Below, piece by piece: positions 22,230 through 32,385 of a stretch of 45,081 bases of DNA. The DNA is from Auriscalpium vulgare. Taxonomy: Eukaryota; Basidiomycota; Agaricomycetes; Russulales; Auriscalpiaceae. Under the pieces are notes generated by a model, which worked only from the letters and a program-made list of their open reading frames with translations, did not search any database and was not told the DNA's origin. The translations under genes and the position numbers were made by a program. Location: NCBI GenBank assembly GCA_019915015.1, contig JAHBBC010000077.1, positions 1 through 45,081 on the forward strand, read 5' to 3'. How positions within the stretch are numbered: the stretch's first letter is position 1; each line of letters starts with the position of its first letter.

Positions 22230-22965
22230 GATTTGTCGGGCGACAGTCGAGCGTATGTTGGAAGTTGATGGTCATGAGGGCCTCCATGGCATTTGTCGAA
22301 TGCTGTGGACGTAGTGCAGCATCGTGTACTCGGCGTAATCGGCGGTCTGAACCAACTGGTTGGACAGATGATGCGCGATGCTCTTTTGAATGGTGTCCGT
22401 GCTCGAAAACATCGATGTCGACTGACCTAGACTGTCTGCAGCAGTGGATACATGACCTGGCATTTATTTCCGAGCTCTTGCAATTTTTGGAGCGTCGCAG
22501 CGGCGGGCGAAACAATTTCCTCATATATGACGTGTCCAGTCGCCGACGCTGGATAGCACCACGACACTGTGCTCATACGAGAACCACGAGTTAATGGCGC
22601 AATCTTCGGATGTAGTTGCTCACCTAGGTGCAGTCGGCAGATCAATAAAACGGTTCAAAGCTGCATTTGCCAAATTTCTTCCGACGACGCGCGATTCTGT
22701 CAACATCTCCCGTGTTCAGTCACCCTGCCCTCCTGCTCAAGCCGTGAGGTCTGCACAGGAGACCAAGGGAGCGGTGGGCGACGCCGTGAGGGGGCTGAAT
22801 TCACTGCACGACTGCGAGCGCAGACGAGGTACGCGCCCGCCCGCGCCCCATCCCAAACTGGTGCAAAGGCTACCTCGCGCCGCGCAAAGTCAATTATCGC
22901 GGGGTTCTTGCACGCGTTGCCGTTGACATATAGACTAGCCCGCCTCCGATGGCTGCACCCTCTTT

Positions 22966-23100
22966 TCATCTCGCTCTTTTCTCCCATCTCTCTCTCCTCT
23001 CCCGTCTCTCTCTCCTCTCTCGCTTTCCTTCGCTTTCTTATCCCTCCATTCAACGGCCCTTTTCCACACACTCTTTCTTTCCCTCTATCTCTTTTCAGCT
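22966..23100 (+). promoter_or_regulatory. pyrimidine-rich leader/promoter
   Basis: A long run of CTCTC/TTTC-type sequence ends in TTTTCAGCTGCC about 10 nt before ATG 23111. CT-rich tracts just upstream of start codons are usual at strongly read fungal promoters. The final TTTTCAG could also be the acceptor of a 5' UTR intron. Confidence 0.5.
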
Positions 23101-23110
23101 GCCGCTTGCG

Positions 23111-23891
23111 ATGCAAGCGCGCATCTCTCCTCCCTACCCCTCCATCGATTGGGTTCTCGCTGCCAGCGAAGATCCGGACACCGTCAAGCCTCTGCCACTC
23201 CGTTATCGCACGCCGCTGGAGAACACGTCGAGACAGCCAGTGGTTCAGCAACATCCTCACGTCAGACGCGAAAAATCTGAGCCTCACATGGTACTTGGCA
23301 CCGTCTCTCATACAATTTGTCTCTGACGTTCTCCTCAGAGGACCGTGGATTACCGCTGCGCTCGCCCCACCGTGCCCCAACACCCCGCAGTGCGTTCACC
23401 GGTGCCGTCATCTGCTTTCACGCCGCCCGCTATAGCAGTAAGCAATTCCCTGTTCTCCGGTCATTCTGCTGCCTAATGTCCTGGCAGGCTGCCGACAGAC
23501 GCAACCCAAAGTGCCAGCAGACCGCAAAGCCGCCCCTCATTATCGTACGACTCGCTTCACTCTTTGCTCCATCCACGCTGACGTGACGATACTAGCCGAA
23601 AATTGTCATCGAGGACTGGGGCGACATGCAAACGATGCCCGATGCGTCGACCGCGGACACCTCGACGACGGTGGCGTCTAGGGAATCGAATGGGCGCGGC
23701 GCGCGCAGGCGCATGAAGGTGCTCTCCAAAAATCTCTTTGTACGCCGAGTTCTCCTCTCAGGCACAGGATGCTGACGCGGCTGCTTTGGCGTGTACAGGC
23801 CCTCTTTGCGGGCATGCGCAGCGTCACTATGCGGCGCGTGAAAACTGTCGAACAGCTCGAAAACGATTTGAAGTTCGATCTCCTCGATTGA
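23111..23891 (+). CDS. five-exon gene, unknown function (190 aa)
   Basis: Exons 23111-23290, 23339-23437, 23488-23544, 23596-23739 and 23799-23891, with four introns of 48, 50, 51 and 59 nt. All begin GTA and end AG, all lie in phase 0, and the splice gives one continuous frame of 190 codons plus stop. The single exons are too short to stand out as open frames. The product is hydrophilic and basic, without signal peptide or membrane segment. It begins MQARISPPYPSIDWV, has a Pro-rich middle and ends with a likely helix containing MRRVKTVEQLENDLKFDLL. I recognise no family. Coherent splice phases and the CT-rich leader argue for a real gene. It lies alone between the kinase array and the aldo/keto reductase. 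Confidence 0.65.
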
Positions 23892-24285
23892 ACATAGCCC
23901 CTGCCCGTGCCTCTGGATCCGAATTTCTTGCTTATTACCTTGTGCGCACTGTACATGATTCTTGACGCTTACTTGTATATGCTAGATGAACCACATGTAT
24001 CTATATCGTGTTATTTTCCGTTCCTTGAATTCGCAAAGTGTTTGGTATCCTCTGACGTGTACCGTGATCCTCGTGTTCCCCGAGGTGCAACGGATGGGCA
24101 ACCCGTGCAGCGGGTAAGTTCATGAAAACTAGACCGGCAGTCCTACTCAGACTGTACTCTTTGCTCATGATTCAAGTCACGACTGAAGAAATCTCCCACC
24201 CAACGGTACATCACATCATACGCACACATTGCATTCTAGAACACGAACAAAAACCATTCCTTGTGGCATTTAACACTGTGCGATC
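23892..24285. other. intergenic, nothing seen
   Basis: AT-richer spacer between the convergent five-exon gene and the aldo/keto reductase. It should hold both 3' UTRs; no repeat or open frame of note. Confidence 0.5.
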
Positions 24286-25648
24286 TTACTCCAACTCGGG
24301 CGTATCCCCGTAACTCAGAGCATCGAAGGCGGGAGGCAAGCGTCCGCCGACAACCGTCTGCATGGCCTTGTCTGCGAGCGCTCGCACAGCGGTGACCTCG
24401 CCGTTTGTCAACGTCAACTTCAAGGCTCCAATGTTCTCATCGAGATACTGTTCGCTCGTATCAGCCTTGTACGCTTTCAACTTGCGCATAATGTCAGCGT
24501 ACCTTGAACTTCTTCGTCCCGGGATTGGGATGATGTCGTTACCCTGCGCCAGCAGCCACGCAAGCGCCACCTGCCCCGCCGTCGCGGAGCGCGCCGTGGC
24601 AATTTTCGCGAGACCGTCAGCCAGCGCGAGGATGTGCGGGAAATTGGCTTCAGAGAAACGGGGGATCCTGCGGCGGAAGTCGCCCTCGGGGAACTCGGCG
24701 GCAGATTTCTGGGGAACGAATCAGTCAATACACCGTCGTCGTTGCGCGAGAGCTTAAAGGGCCGTACGTATTGGCCGGTGAGCAGCCCGCGCCCGAGAGG
24801 GCTGTAGGCAACGACCGTGACGCCGAGCTCGCGAGCGGTGCGGAGTAGGTCGACCTTGTCAGATTCAATGCTGAGCTCGATAGCCGAATATTCGACTTCA
24901 AGGGCCGCGATGGGGTGCACCGCATGCGCACGCCGCAAAGTAGCAGCGGAGACCTCTGACAGGCCTATGTTTTGACCTTGCCTTCTCTGTGTAACGATAC
25001 GTGAGATAGGACGCAGGTCGGAAATTTAGCGCATGCATACTTGACGAGCTCTGCCATTGCAGCCACCGTTTTCTGAAAGAGAAATATAGGCGAGAAACCA
25101 ATGAGAAGGCCTATCATAGCAACCCACCTCTATCGGAACCTTGGGATCAGCGCTGTATGGAAGAGTTGATAAGGACAGCTGCTTTATCATGGACATGACC
25201 ACCGAAAGACCTCACCGATGCAAGTAATACAAGTCCACGTAGTCTGTCTGGAGGCGAGCGAGGGACGCGTTGCATTCCTCCTTCGCATATGTCGGCTCCC
25301 CATTCGGGAAACGCTTGGGGTCGGCGAGACCAAACTTCGTCGCCAGGAAGATGTCCTTGCGCTTTCCCGTGCGTGCAAACCACTTGCCAATCAGGGTCTC
25401 GCTGTCTCCCCGACCATAGGAGTCCGCTGTGTCCCAATTGGTACAGCCGCGCTCAAAGACACCGTCAAGGAACTGGTCAGAAAGAAAGAAGACTACCTCA
25501 GTGAACGCAACATGATTATGGAACAGCAACAAACCTGAAGACGCTCTTCATCCGTGCCGACAGCACCATAACCCATCGAAAGGCCCATGTGGCCGAAGCC
25601 TAAGGCGGCGACCTCGGTGTTGCCAATCTTGCGAGTAGGAAGAGACAT
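24286..25648 (-). CDS. aldo/keto reductase
   Basis: NAD(P)H-dependent oxidoreductase of the AKR superfamily, reducing aldehydes or ketones in the cytosol; the substrate cannot be told. Seven exons on the minus strand: 25648-25535, 25472-25216, 25152-25128 (25-nt microexon), 25072-25041, 24981-24768, 24708-24503, 24447-24286. The start MSLPTRKIGNTEVAALGFG is typical. The catalytic tetrad is visible: Asp and Tyr in DTADSYGRG, Lys in LATKFGL, His in YYLHR. The cofactor region follows (IGLSEVS, VAYSPLGRGLLTG, IPIPG). After IPIPG the conserved TKKFK is out of frame by one base at CCCGGGACG (about 24524); either one G is lost there, or the last intron is retained and read through in frame (RRSSRYADIMRK). 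The end is YGDTPELE. Function depends on that base. Confidence 0.85.
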
Positions 25649-26905
25649 TTCTAGAGCGGTAGATTCAATGAAGAAACATACTTTCGTAGCATGCTTTAAA
25701 GCCTTTCCGAACTCAGTGCGAGATGAGCCGTCGAACGTACTTAGCATAAGCTAGCATAAGCCGGATGGAAAGTGGATAGCAAGCCCCGACTCGGAGACGG
25801 AGCAAGTGGACCACGGCTGACGCCGGCTATGTGCAATAGATCCGAATGACGAGTCTCTTCGGCGCGCGGCACTGTCCTTGACTTGCAGCAGATCGACCCT
25901 TTCCGATATCCGACTCGGGCTGTACATCGACGACCAGTCAGCAATACACTCCTATGAAAGATATAAAAGGCGCACATGTTGGAACTGAGTGCCAACTGAA
26001 ACCGACTTGAAAGTCCCGCGCATTGCCGTACGGTGACATAGCCTAGACGATCACGTACTCGCGCCTTCGATGAATGACCCGCTCACGATACGAGTGTGCT
26101 TGTAGCAATCAACATCCAGCGACATCCACCAGGGTCACCGCTAGGGGTCGATACCGCCTCCGCATGGACGGCGCTGGTCTTCTTATCCAAGAAATGGTCA
26201 GCGGCAGATCGCTCATATGCGCTGGACGAGCACAACCGAAGGAGGACGCCATGGCTTTTTGGCACGAGCAATTCGACAGCTCTTTCGGCTAAGGAAGGAA
26301 GATGAGGTGGGCATTGAGCGGCGCACGCCTAGGTTGGGGGGTCAGAGCCATTAGGAGCCAGTATTTTGACACATACCTAGAACCCATTCGAGCTGAATCG
26401 AGAGCTCGAAGCTTCAACGGCGCGAGACTTCAGCAGCGCGAGACAAAAGAATCAACCACAGCTTGCAGATGTCGAGGACGAGAGAATTCATGAACGACCG
26501 AACACCGTCCATCAAGGGCGGTTCAAGCTCGCGAACTGTAACAAGCAGCAGCGGCAGACGCGGGCGCGCTGAGGAAAACCCTGTCGAATTCTTCGCGGGG
26601 ATACGCGCGTCGAGTGTCTTCAGCGCGGCAAAAGCGTCGAGGAGTCAGAGAGGTACGGCGGCGATGTGGAAGAGGTGTCGAGCGTTGGGTTGAGTATTCC
26701 CGGGACACCGGGTTGCTTGCTGCGTGAGGCCTGAATGAGTCCTGAATGGGGTTCAACGCGCATGTGTTGTGAGGTCCACGGTCATGTCAGCGAGTAGATG
26801 AGAGCTACCAGAGCACAGTCAAACGCACCTCGGACGACATAGTCCCCGGTTTAACAGCCTGCCTGCCCCCTAAGCGCACGTCAAGACCGCGTAGCTGACA
26901 GATGG
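25649..26905. other. intergenic with TATA-like site and array scrap
   Basis: Contains the upstream region of the aldo/keto reductase. A plus-strand GATATAAAAGG at about 25969 is TATA-like but no gene follows it. 26760-26905 is homologous to array flank at 17700-17870 and 14790-14880 (CATGTCAGCGA.TAGATGAGAG, CAACAGCCTGCCTGC). Frames between 26060 and 26700 have no motif. Confidence 0.5.
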
Positions 26906-27840
26906 GTGGAGGAGGCAATCTGTCGCGTCCTTCACAGCGACGAGAAGTGGGTTTCCCCCCGCGGACTCTTCTTGCCCGACGGCACCGCGCTTACTCACTC
27001 GCTAGTTCTCGACCTCGCGCGGTTGCTGAGCGGCTTTTGCTCGGATTTGATTGAGAGCGCAGGCTACCGCACAAAATTCTTCGAGGCGCTGTACAAGGCG
27101 TCCGAGCTCAACAATGACGGGTCGCCTTCGACGAAGGCAAAGGAGACGAACATACTGCTGGCCCTGCGCACAATTGTGAACGCGTTTCAGGAGAAAACCA
27201 AATTGGGGGACGGCGCGTGGGCGAAGAAGGTGCGTGACTTGACTTGACTCGACTCGACTGGCTTCTGTGCAGCGATTTGCTGACGGCCGGTTCCTAGATT
27301 CTCGTGGTTCTAGACGATGCTCCATATGACGCATTCACCAAAGCGCAGAGGGTCGCGCTATCGACTGTGTTGTTCAAGTGCGTCCTTCGCAGGTATCCGA
27401 TCATCGATCTAACAGCTTCCATGGTCTGGCCTGACAGCCTATCCTGCATCGCGCTGCAAGAACGCGTCGAACCGTCGCTGCGGTCTTTACATGTACGATT
27501 CTTGGAGAAGGTCCGTAGGAAAATTCTGTGCAGCCTCTGTATCTCCATGTTGTTCCGCTGACACTTTCACAGGTGCTGCGTACGGAACGAGGCGACCCCG
27601 AAGTCGTGTACCGCGCGCTCGTCGGTTTGGGGAATGTGGTAAGGGCCCTCCCAAGACAACGTCTATGCGGCCACATGCTCACATGTGCTTTTTGTAAAGC
27701 TGTACGCTGCCAAGAGCCAGGGCTACCCTTTAGACGCTACGCAGCTGAACTCGATCAAGGATTGTATCACCCCGCTGCCTTCGGCAGTCACAGACGCACG
27801 CATCACCGGCGTCGTGGGAGAGATATTCGCACTAATATAA
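26906..27840 (+). CDS. PUL-domain protein, 5'-truncated
   Basis: Exons 26906-27229, 27298-27510, 27573-27638 and 27700-27840 give 247 aa in a clean frame. The product is an all-helical PUL domain, as at the C-terminus of Doa1/PLAA/Lub1 and of fungal PPPDE-peptidase proteins, where it binds Cdc48/p97. Visible pieces are SLVLDLARLLSGF, ETNILLALRTIVNAFQ, QRVALSTVLF, VWPDSLS, and VVYRALVGLGNVLYA. The WD40/PFU or PPPDE/thioredoxin part expected in front is absent. The first codons (MEEAICRVLHSDE) lie in DNA homologous to kinase-array flank (17845-17900: GGGTGGAGGAGGCAATC). The start therefore seems to come from the repeat, and the gene is a 3' fragment captured at the array border. It may be expressed as an orphan PUL protein or be a relic. 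Confidence 0.65.
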
Positions 27841-28061
27841 ATTGCACGGGTCTCATTTGTAGATAAGGAATGGGCTTGCATTGGGTGGCCGAAGGACGAC
27901 AATCATGGTGTATCCAACGAAACAGAATTGTATCCGTTTGCGTTTTGGGCTACTTGCATAGCGTGAAATAGGGTTAAGGTCGCGCTGGTAGGCGACGACT
28001 CGCGAGTTGCGCATCTGTTGTCCGCTAAACACAACTCTCCTGGTCCACGAGGTCGCGGGCG
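27841..28061. other. short intergenic spacer
   Basis: About 220 nt between the PUL gene stop and the histidine-phosphatase start in the same direction. No TATA box or repeat was seen. Confidence 0.5.
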
Positions 28062-31000
28062 ATGGCTGTTGCGACGCGCGTATACATCGTGCGCCACGGG
28101 GAGACCGATGCGAACAATTCAAGGATCATACAAGGACATCTGGATACACCGCTCAACGGCGAGGGCATTGAGCAGTCCAAGCGGGTCGCAGAGGCACTGA
28201 GGGCGGTGCCGTTCCACGCGGCCTTCTCCAGCGACCTGTCGCGCGCGAGCCAGGTGGGTGGCGGGCATTGTGTACCCACAGACCGCGATCCTTGTTCCTG
28301 ACGGTGTCCAAGACAGCAGAGATAATAGTCGCGGTCCACCCCGGCTTGGTCCTCCGAAAGCAGGAAGCCATAAGGGAAAGGGTCAGTGGCGCTGCCTGTC
28401 GAAAACTTGGATGGCACCGCCGGCTCATTAGGGGAGCTCAGAGTAGACCGTTTTCGTTTCCGTTTCGTTTTCAAACGCCTTTCGTTTTCGATTCGGCGCC
28501 CCGGCGTGATATTACATAATGTCACTCAATCTACGCCGCTGCGCGACACCGCCGCCATTGCTTTCGAGCTCTTCCACCAGCCATGGCCCGTGCTACCTAC
28601 CACGATGAGATTATCGACGCATACATCACATATATGGCTATCCAGATGGCACTCATGCCTCCATCTTCAGCCACAGCTATGATGGAGCAGCTCCAACGCG
28701 ATAGCTCAATCCTTCACACCATCCTATCCTCCCGCTACATCAACCCCCGTCCTCCCGTCGTTAAAGCCGGCAATCTCCAGCTTGCATGGGAGTATGCACA
28801 GGATCCTGCCCATCACCACCGCTTTATCAACATGCTCCGTGTCTCTCCCCACGTCTTCGACACTATCCTTGGCCTCATCGAGGGTCATCCCGTATTCCAG
28901 AACAACTCGAACACCCCGCAGGAGGATATCCGAACGCAATTAGCGGTGACCCTGTACCGTATGGGTCGCTATGGCAATGGCGCATCTCTCGAGGATATCA
29001 GCCGTGCAGCGGGCTGTTCAGAGGGCGCTGTGGAGCTATACACGGAGAGATGTCAGGAGGCGCTGATGTCCTTGCATGGGATGTTTGTACGGCCGCTAAC
29101 AGAGGAGGAGAAAGAGGTCGAGAAAAGGTGGATTGATGAGCAGCTTGGTTTCACGGGATCCACCTGGAGGGAGGGATGGGTGATGTACGACGGGACAATT
29201 GTTGTCCTGTACAGTCGCCCCGGCCTCGACGGTGACGCGTACTACACAAGGAAGTGCAACTATGGGTTCAACGTCCAGGTATGCTGGATATCTTCTAATA
29301 GCTCCTGACTGACATATCTGTACACAGATTGGCAATACACCGTCGAATCTACGAATCGTTGACTATTCGCTTGGCATGACCGGTTCTGCTCATGATGCAT
29401 CTGCATTTGAGCATACTGCAGCTGTCAAGCATACCGACTGGTTCTTCAGAGGTGACGAGTTTGCATGGGGTGACTCTGCGTACCCTGTCAGCTCGCGGAC
29501 CATCCCAGTTCACAAGAAACCAGCGTCGTTAGACCGCTCAAATGCCTTATTCGACAAACACGTAGCTCGCCTACGCGTTCGCTCTGAACACACCATGGGT
29601 GCACTCAAGGGCCGATGGCAATCCCTTCGTGGCTTACGGCTCAATATCCGTTACAATCGGGACCATATACGAGCGTGTCGGTGGATTTCATGTTGCATCA
29701 TCTTGCACAACGCAGTGCTCGACATCGAAGGATGGGCGAGTGGGACAAGCTTTGCGACTTGGCACTCACGTGCTCAGGAAGAGGACGATAGGGGGGAGCC
29801 AGATGATCCTATAGATGATGATATCACAGAGGATGATGATTGCGAGGCTAGGAGACGTGGCCTTGTGGCAGAAATAGTAGCCGCTCAACGAGCAGGACTT
29901 GTATAAATGAACAAGATTAAATCTGAGATTGTAAAGAGTAAGAGAGATATAATCAGAAAGAAGAAAGGACTGTGTAGCATTAAATGAGAGGCTGCAGTTA
30001 GAAAGGACAAAAGCAAAATGATCAGACTAAGCCTCGCTCCAACTCGTCTGGAACCACAGATGATCCTCGTCCAAGATCTCTGTCCAACTGGCTCTCATCC
30101 CAGGGAGGACTATTTTCTCTCTGGCTTGTCATCTCGCTCTCGGGCTCATCATCCGGAGGTGTCGATGCGCGCGGCAGAGATGAAGGCGTCGATGCAGCGG
30201 TTGACATAGAGCCCGTGCGTGAGATGGAACGAGCGGGCGTAGCGGCGGCGACAACCAGAGGAGGATTCTGAAGGCGCGATATATTTTCACGGAGATCTTG
30301 AAGCTGCAGCTGAAGGTCATCGTCAAGTGCTTCCGACTTGCGGCGATACTCATCGTTCGTCCACAAGCCAATCTGCAGCTCACGAAAGAGGCGGTCGTGG
30401 CGATCGCGAGCGTCTTGGCGAAGACTATTCATGTCATCGCGCAGCCTGTCGACAGCTTTGCGGATGTTCTCTTCCTTTGACACCGCAAAGCTACGCCTGC
30501 CACATGAATTAGTCCACGTGCATTACCAACAACTAGTATTACTTACTCGATGGACTCCTTCAGTATGTCTTGAATGCCGGTGCGTGACGTGGGCTTGAAG
30601 CGACCCTTCAAGCTCTCCAGCTTCTCTTCCGACAGGTGTGCGGGAGTCTTCTTCGCACTTGCTTGCGACGAGGGCGGCACGCGGTTCTCTTTGGGAGTGT
30701 GTGGCGTCTGCGGTGGCGATCCCGGGCGGGTGCGGTCGCAGAAGAGTCTTGCGCGAGAGGCGCCGGGCCATCGTGAACGCGTAGGACGGGGTCTATGTCC
30801 TCTTCGCGCGGTTGCCGCACAGGTGGCGCGTCGTCGGGAGGCTGATAGTGCACTGTGCGGTGACCGTCCGGACCAACCCCAGTCGTGATGATGATCGGGT
30901 TTTCATTTGGGCGGGTGGCAAGGATCGCGTGAATTCGGGGAAGACAGCGAACTCGGCCTCGATCTCCTCTGCACAGGATGTGTTAGCCTCCAGCGTGCTC

Positions 31001-32287
31001 ATCGGAGATCACAAAATGAACTTACGCCAGATATTCTTGTGGCGTGCATCGGTATCCTCGGATGGGCCATCTGGCCCTATGTAGCAGACCAAATACTCAT
31101 CTGGACCATCGTCGGCATCACCTGTGTCGACGATGGCCTCATTCCCAGTGAGGACACCTCCACCCGTGCACTTAATGCGCCGAACCTTGGAGTGATAGGT
31201 GATGCGTAGCCTACACAAGCCTGTGAGCACGTATGAGGCATCCAATAAGGGTATGGACATACTGATTTATTTTCCCGAGCACCTTTGCTCCCAGACTGAC
31301 GAAATCCGAGTCCGGAGCATCCTTCCAGAGGATGCGAGCAAGCCGCTGACCCGCTGCGACCTTACTTTCTCCGCTTTTCTTCTGGAAAGATGTCAGTAAC
31401 AAAGCCCAGATGATGCGTGGGCCACCTGCATACCTCACCACGCTTGTTACCAAACATAACCTTGCGATTTTGCGGCTGTTCGAGCTCCGTGATGAGCTGC
31501 AGGAGCAGCTCATTTGGCTTCTTATTTGTGCCCCAGCTGATGTTCTCCTCACGGGATTTCTTGCCCGGAGCTGTCTCAGGCTGGTCGGAGTCCGAGCGGC
31601 CGCGTTTCCGGGGCATTAAGAGAGTAGGAGAGTGTAGATTAAGGAGGTATCGCGAGGGAATGAGTGTGTGAGACACGAAGACGCCGCACAACGCGAGCGT
31701 CACCTAAAGTCACACGATTGTCACACATCGGGTCACTTATGCCGCGGGCCGAATCGAAAACGAAAGGCGTTTGAAAACGAAACGGAAACGAAAACGGTCT
31801 ACTCTGAGCTCCCCTATTGACCACGCCACGCGTATAGAACATGGGCATGCTCCAGGGGAAGGGGTACGGAACAAGGCTTCCGGCAGATCAGGTGGCCAGC
31901 ATGGAGAAGGAAGACGCCATGGCGAGGCGCGCGGCAAAATGGTGGGCAGAGACCATGAGAGCGGTGAGCGCTGGTGACACAGCCCAGGCAAGGAACGTCC
32001 TGGTTGTCAGCCACGGGGGCTTCATCGGGGTGCTGGTGCGCGGGCTGCTGCGGGGGGGTGTAAGCAAGGCCGACGGGGTGCGGGTCGGGCAGTGCCTGAA
32101 CACGGCGGTGGCGGTGGTCGAGGTGGACGGGGGCGGGGCGGGCGCGCTGGTGCGGTACGGGGACGTGTCGCACCTGGCTGGGGGACAGATGGCGGTGGAG
32201 GGGAACGCAGACGAGCAGGGCTTGAGCTTGAGCTTGAGCTTGAGCAGTGACGGCGGGGAGCGCTTAGCAGCACTGCGCGAGCGCTAG
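28062..32287 (+). CDS. histidine phosphatase, intron carrying a transposon
   Basis: Branch of the phosphoglycerate-mutase-like histidine phosphatases (cytosolic, TIGAR/YOR283W-like size). Exons 28062-28253, 28313-28381 and 31838-32287 give 236 aa. The catalytic RHGET (residues 11-15) with following NNSRIIQGHLD, SSDLSRASQTAEI, the acid/base Glu in the IRER motif, and VVSHGGF near the C-terminus are all present. Intron 2 has a normal donor (GGGTCAGT at 28381) and acceptor (GTATAG at 31837). Without the inserted element it would be 67 nt; now it is 3456 nt. All exons are in frame. The C-terminal tail has a (TTGAGC) repeat coding for LSLSLS. Whether the large intron is still spliced is the open question. 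Confidence 0.8.
28430..28497 (+). repeat. left terminal inverted repeat
   Basis: 68 bp, identical to the reverse complement of 31748-31815. It is preceded by ATT at 28427-28429. Confidence 0.95.
28583..29906 (+). CDS. Harbinger transposase (DDE_Tnp_4 type)
   Basis: Two exons (28583-29278, 29328-29906; 49-nt intron) encode 424 aa. The N-terminal part (about 110-170) has a helix-turn-helix-like segment (TLYRMGRYGNGASLEDISRAAGCS...). Catalytic core: first Asp in MYDGTIV, second Asp in GSAHDASAF, DSAYP, and the Glu in SEHTMGALKGRW, the usual D-D-E order of the superfamily. The C-terminus is acidic (DDDITEDDD). No stop or frameshift was seen, so the protein should be competent to cut the terminal repeats. 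It would act in the nucleus with the accessory protein. Confidence 0.9.
30022..31616 (-). pseudogene. Harbinger accessory DNA-binding protein, probably frame-broken
   Basis: The minus-strand second gene of the transposon. It starts MPRKRGRSDS at 31616. Exon 1 (31616-31434) has the Myb/trihelix-like start WGTNKKPNELLLQLITELE; exon 2 begins at 31381; further pieces are DEYLVCYIGPDGPSEDTDA, EIEAEFAVFPEF, TTGVGPDGHRTVHYQPPDD, LSEEKLESLKGRFKPT and a coiled-coil C-terminus (RKAVDRLRDDMNSLRQDAR), ending at 30022. This order is that of basidiomycete Harbinger partner proteins thought to carry the transposase to DNA. The frame changes near 30930 (between FPEF and ILATRPN) and at CCCGGG near 30723. Unless these are base errors, the gene is inactive while the transposase is intact. 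Confidence 0.65.
31748..31815 (-). repeat. right terminal inverted repeat
   Basis: 68 bp, perfect inverse of the left end; followed by the ATT target duplication at 31816-31818. Confidence 0.95.
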
Positions 32288-32385
32288 GCTGTGCAGCGGC
32301 CAGCGGGCCGCGGGGAGGCTGTACATGTTCACTCGCTTTATAGCCCCCAACACACTCCTTTGCCCACCGCTAGCGCTCCTTCCCC

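Larger units (their letters stand above)
20409..23110. other. array border and gene-poor DNA
   Basis: 20409-20515 is the A/E/F-type 3' flank. 20620-20810 contains shortened pieces of the array flank (CAGCGTACGCGAACGATCCAT; GGGCGTCGGGCCAACGAGGAA). From 20830 on no repeat of the array and no gene was recognised. There is a 22-bp palindrome at 22208 and a strong CT tract at 22966-23035 that probably belongs to the leader or promoter of the gene at 23111. Frames of up to 227 codons on the minus strand (22700-23383) are antisense to that tract and look spurious. Confidence 0.5.
28430..31815. mobile_element. PIF/Harbinger-like DNA transposon
   Basis: A complete 3386-bp element. Its ends are 68-bp perfect inverted repeats (28430-28497 and 31748-31815) starting AGGGGAGCTC and containing a purine/pyrimidine-biased GTTTTCGTTTCC segment. 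Direct repeats ATT flank it (28427-28429 and 31816-31818), fitting the 3-bp target duplication of this superfamily. It encodes a DDE transposase on the plus strand and a convergent accessory protein on the minus strand, the usual two-gene layout. The insertion site is inside intron 2 of the histidine-phosphatase gene, 19 nt before the acceptor AG end. The perfect repeats indicate recent transposition. Confidence 0.93.

Noticed and set aside
22700..23383. 227-codon minus-strand frame
   Set aside because: It is antisense to a CT tract (hence Arg/Glu/Lys-rich) and to a coherent spliced gene on the plus strand.
25966..25978. TATA-like GATATAAAAGG as promoter of a plus-strand gene
   Set aside because: No coding sequence with motif or splice pattern follows within 900 nt; mentioned only within the intergenic entry.
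27362..27395. Possible 15-nt intron (GTGCGTCCTTCGCAG) in the PUL gene
   Set aside because: Far below the minimum intron size, and the frame is open through it.
32219..32250. TTGAGC tandem repeat
   Set aside because: Just a short in-frame microsatellite coding LSLSLS at the end of the phosphatase; too short for a separate finding.
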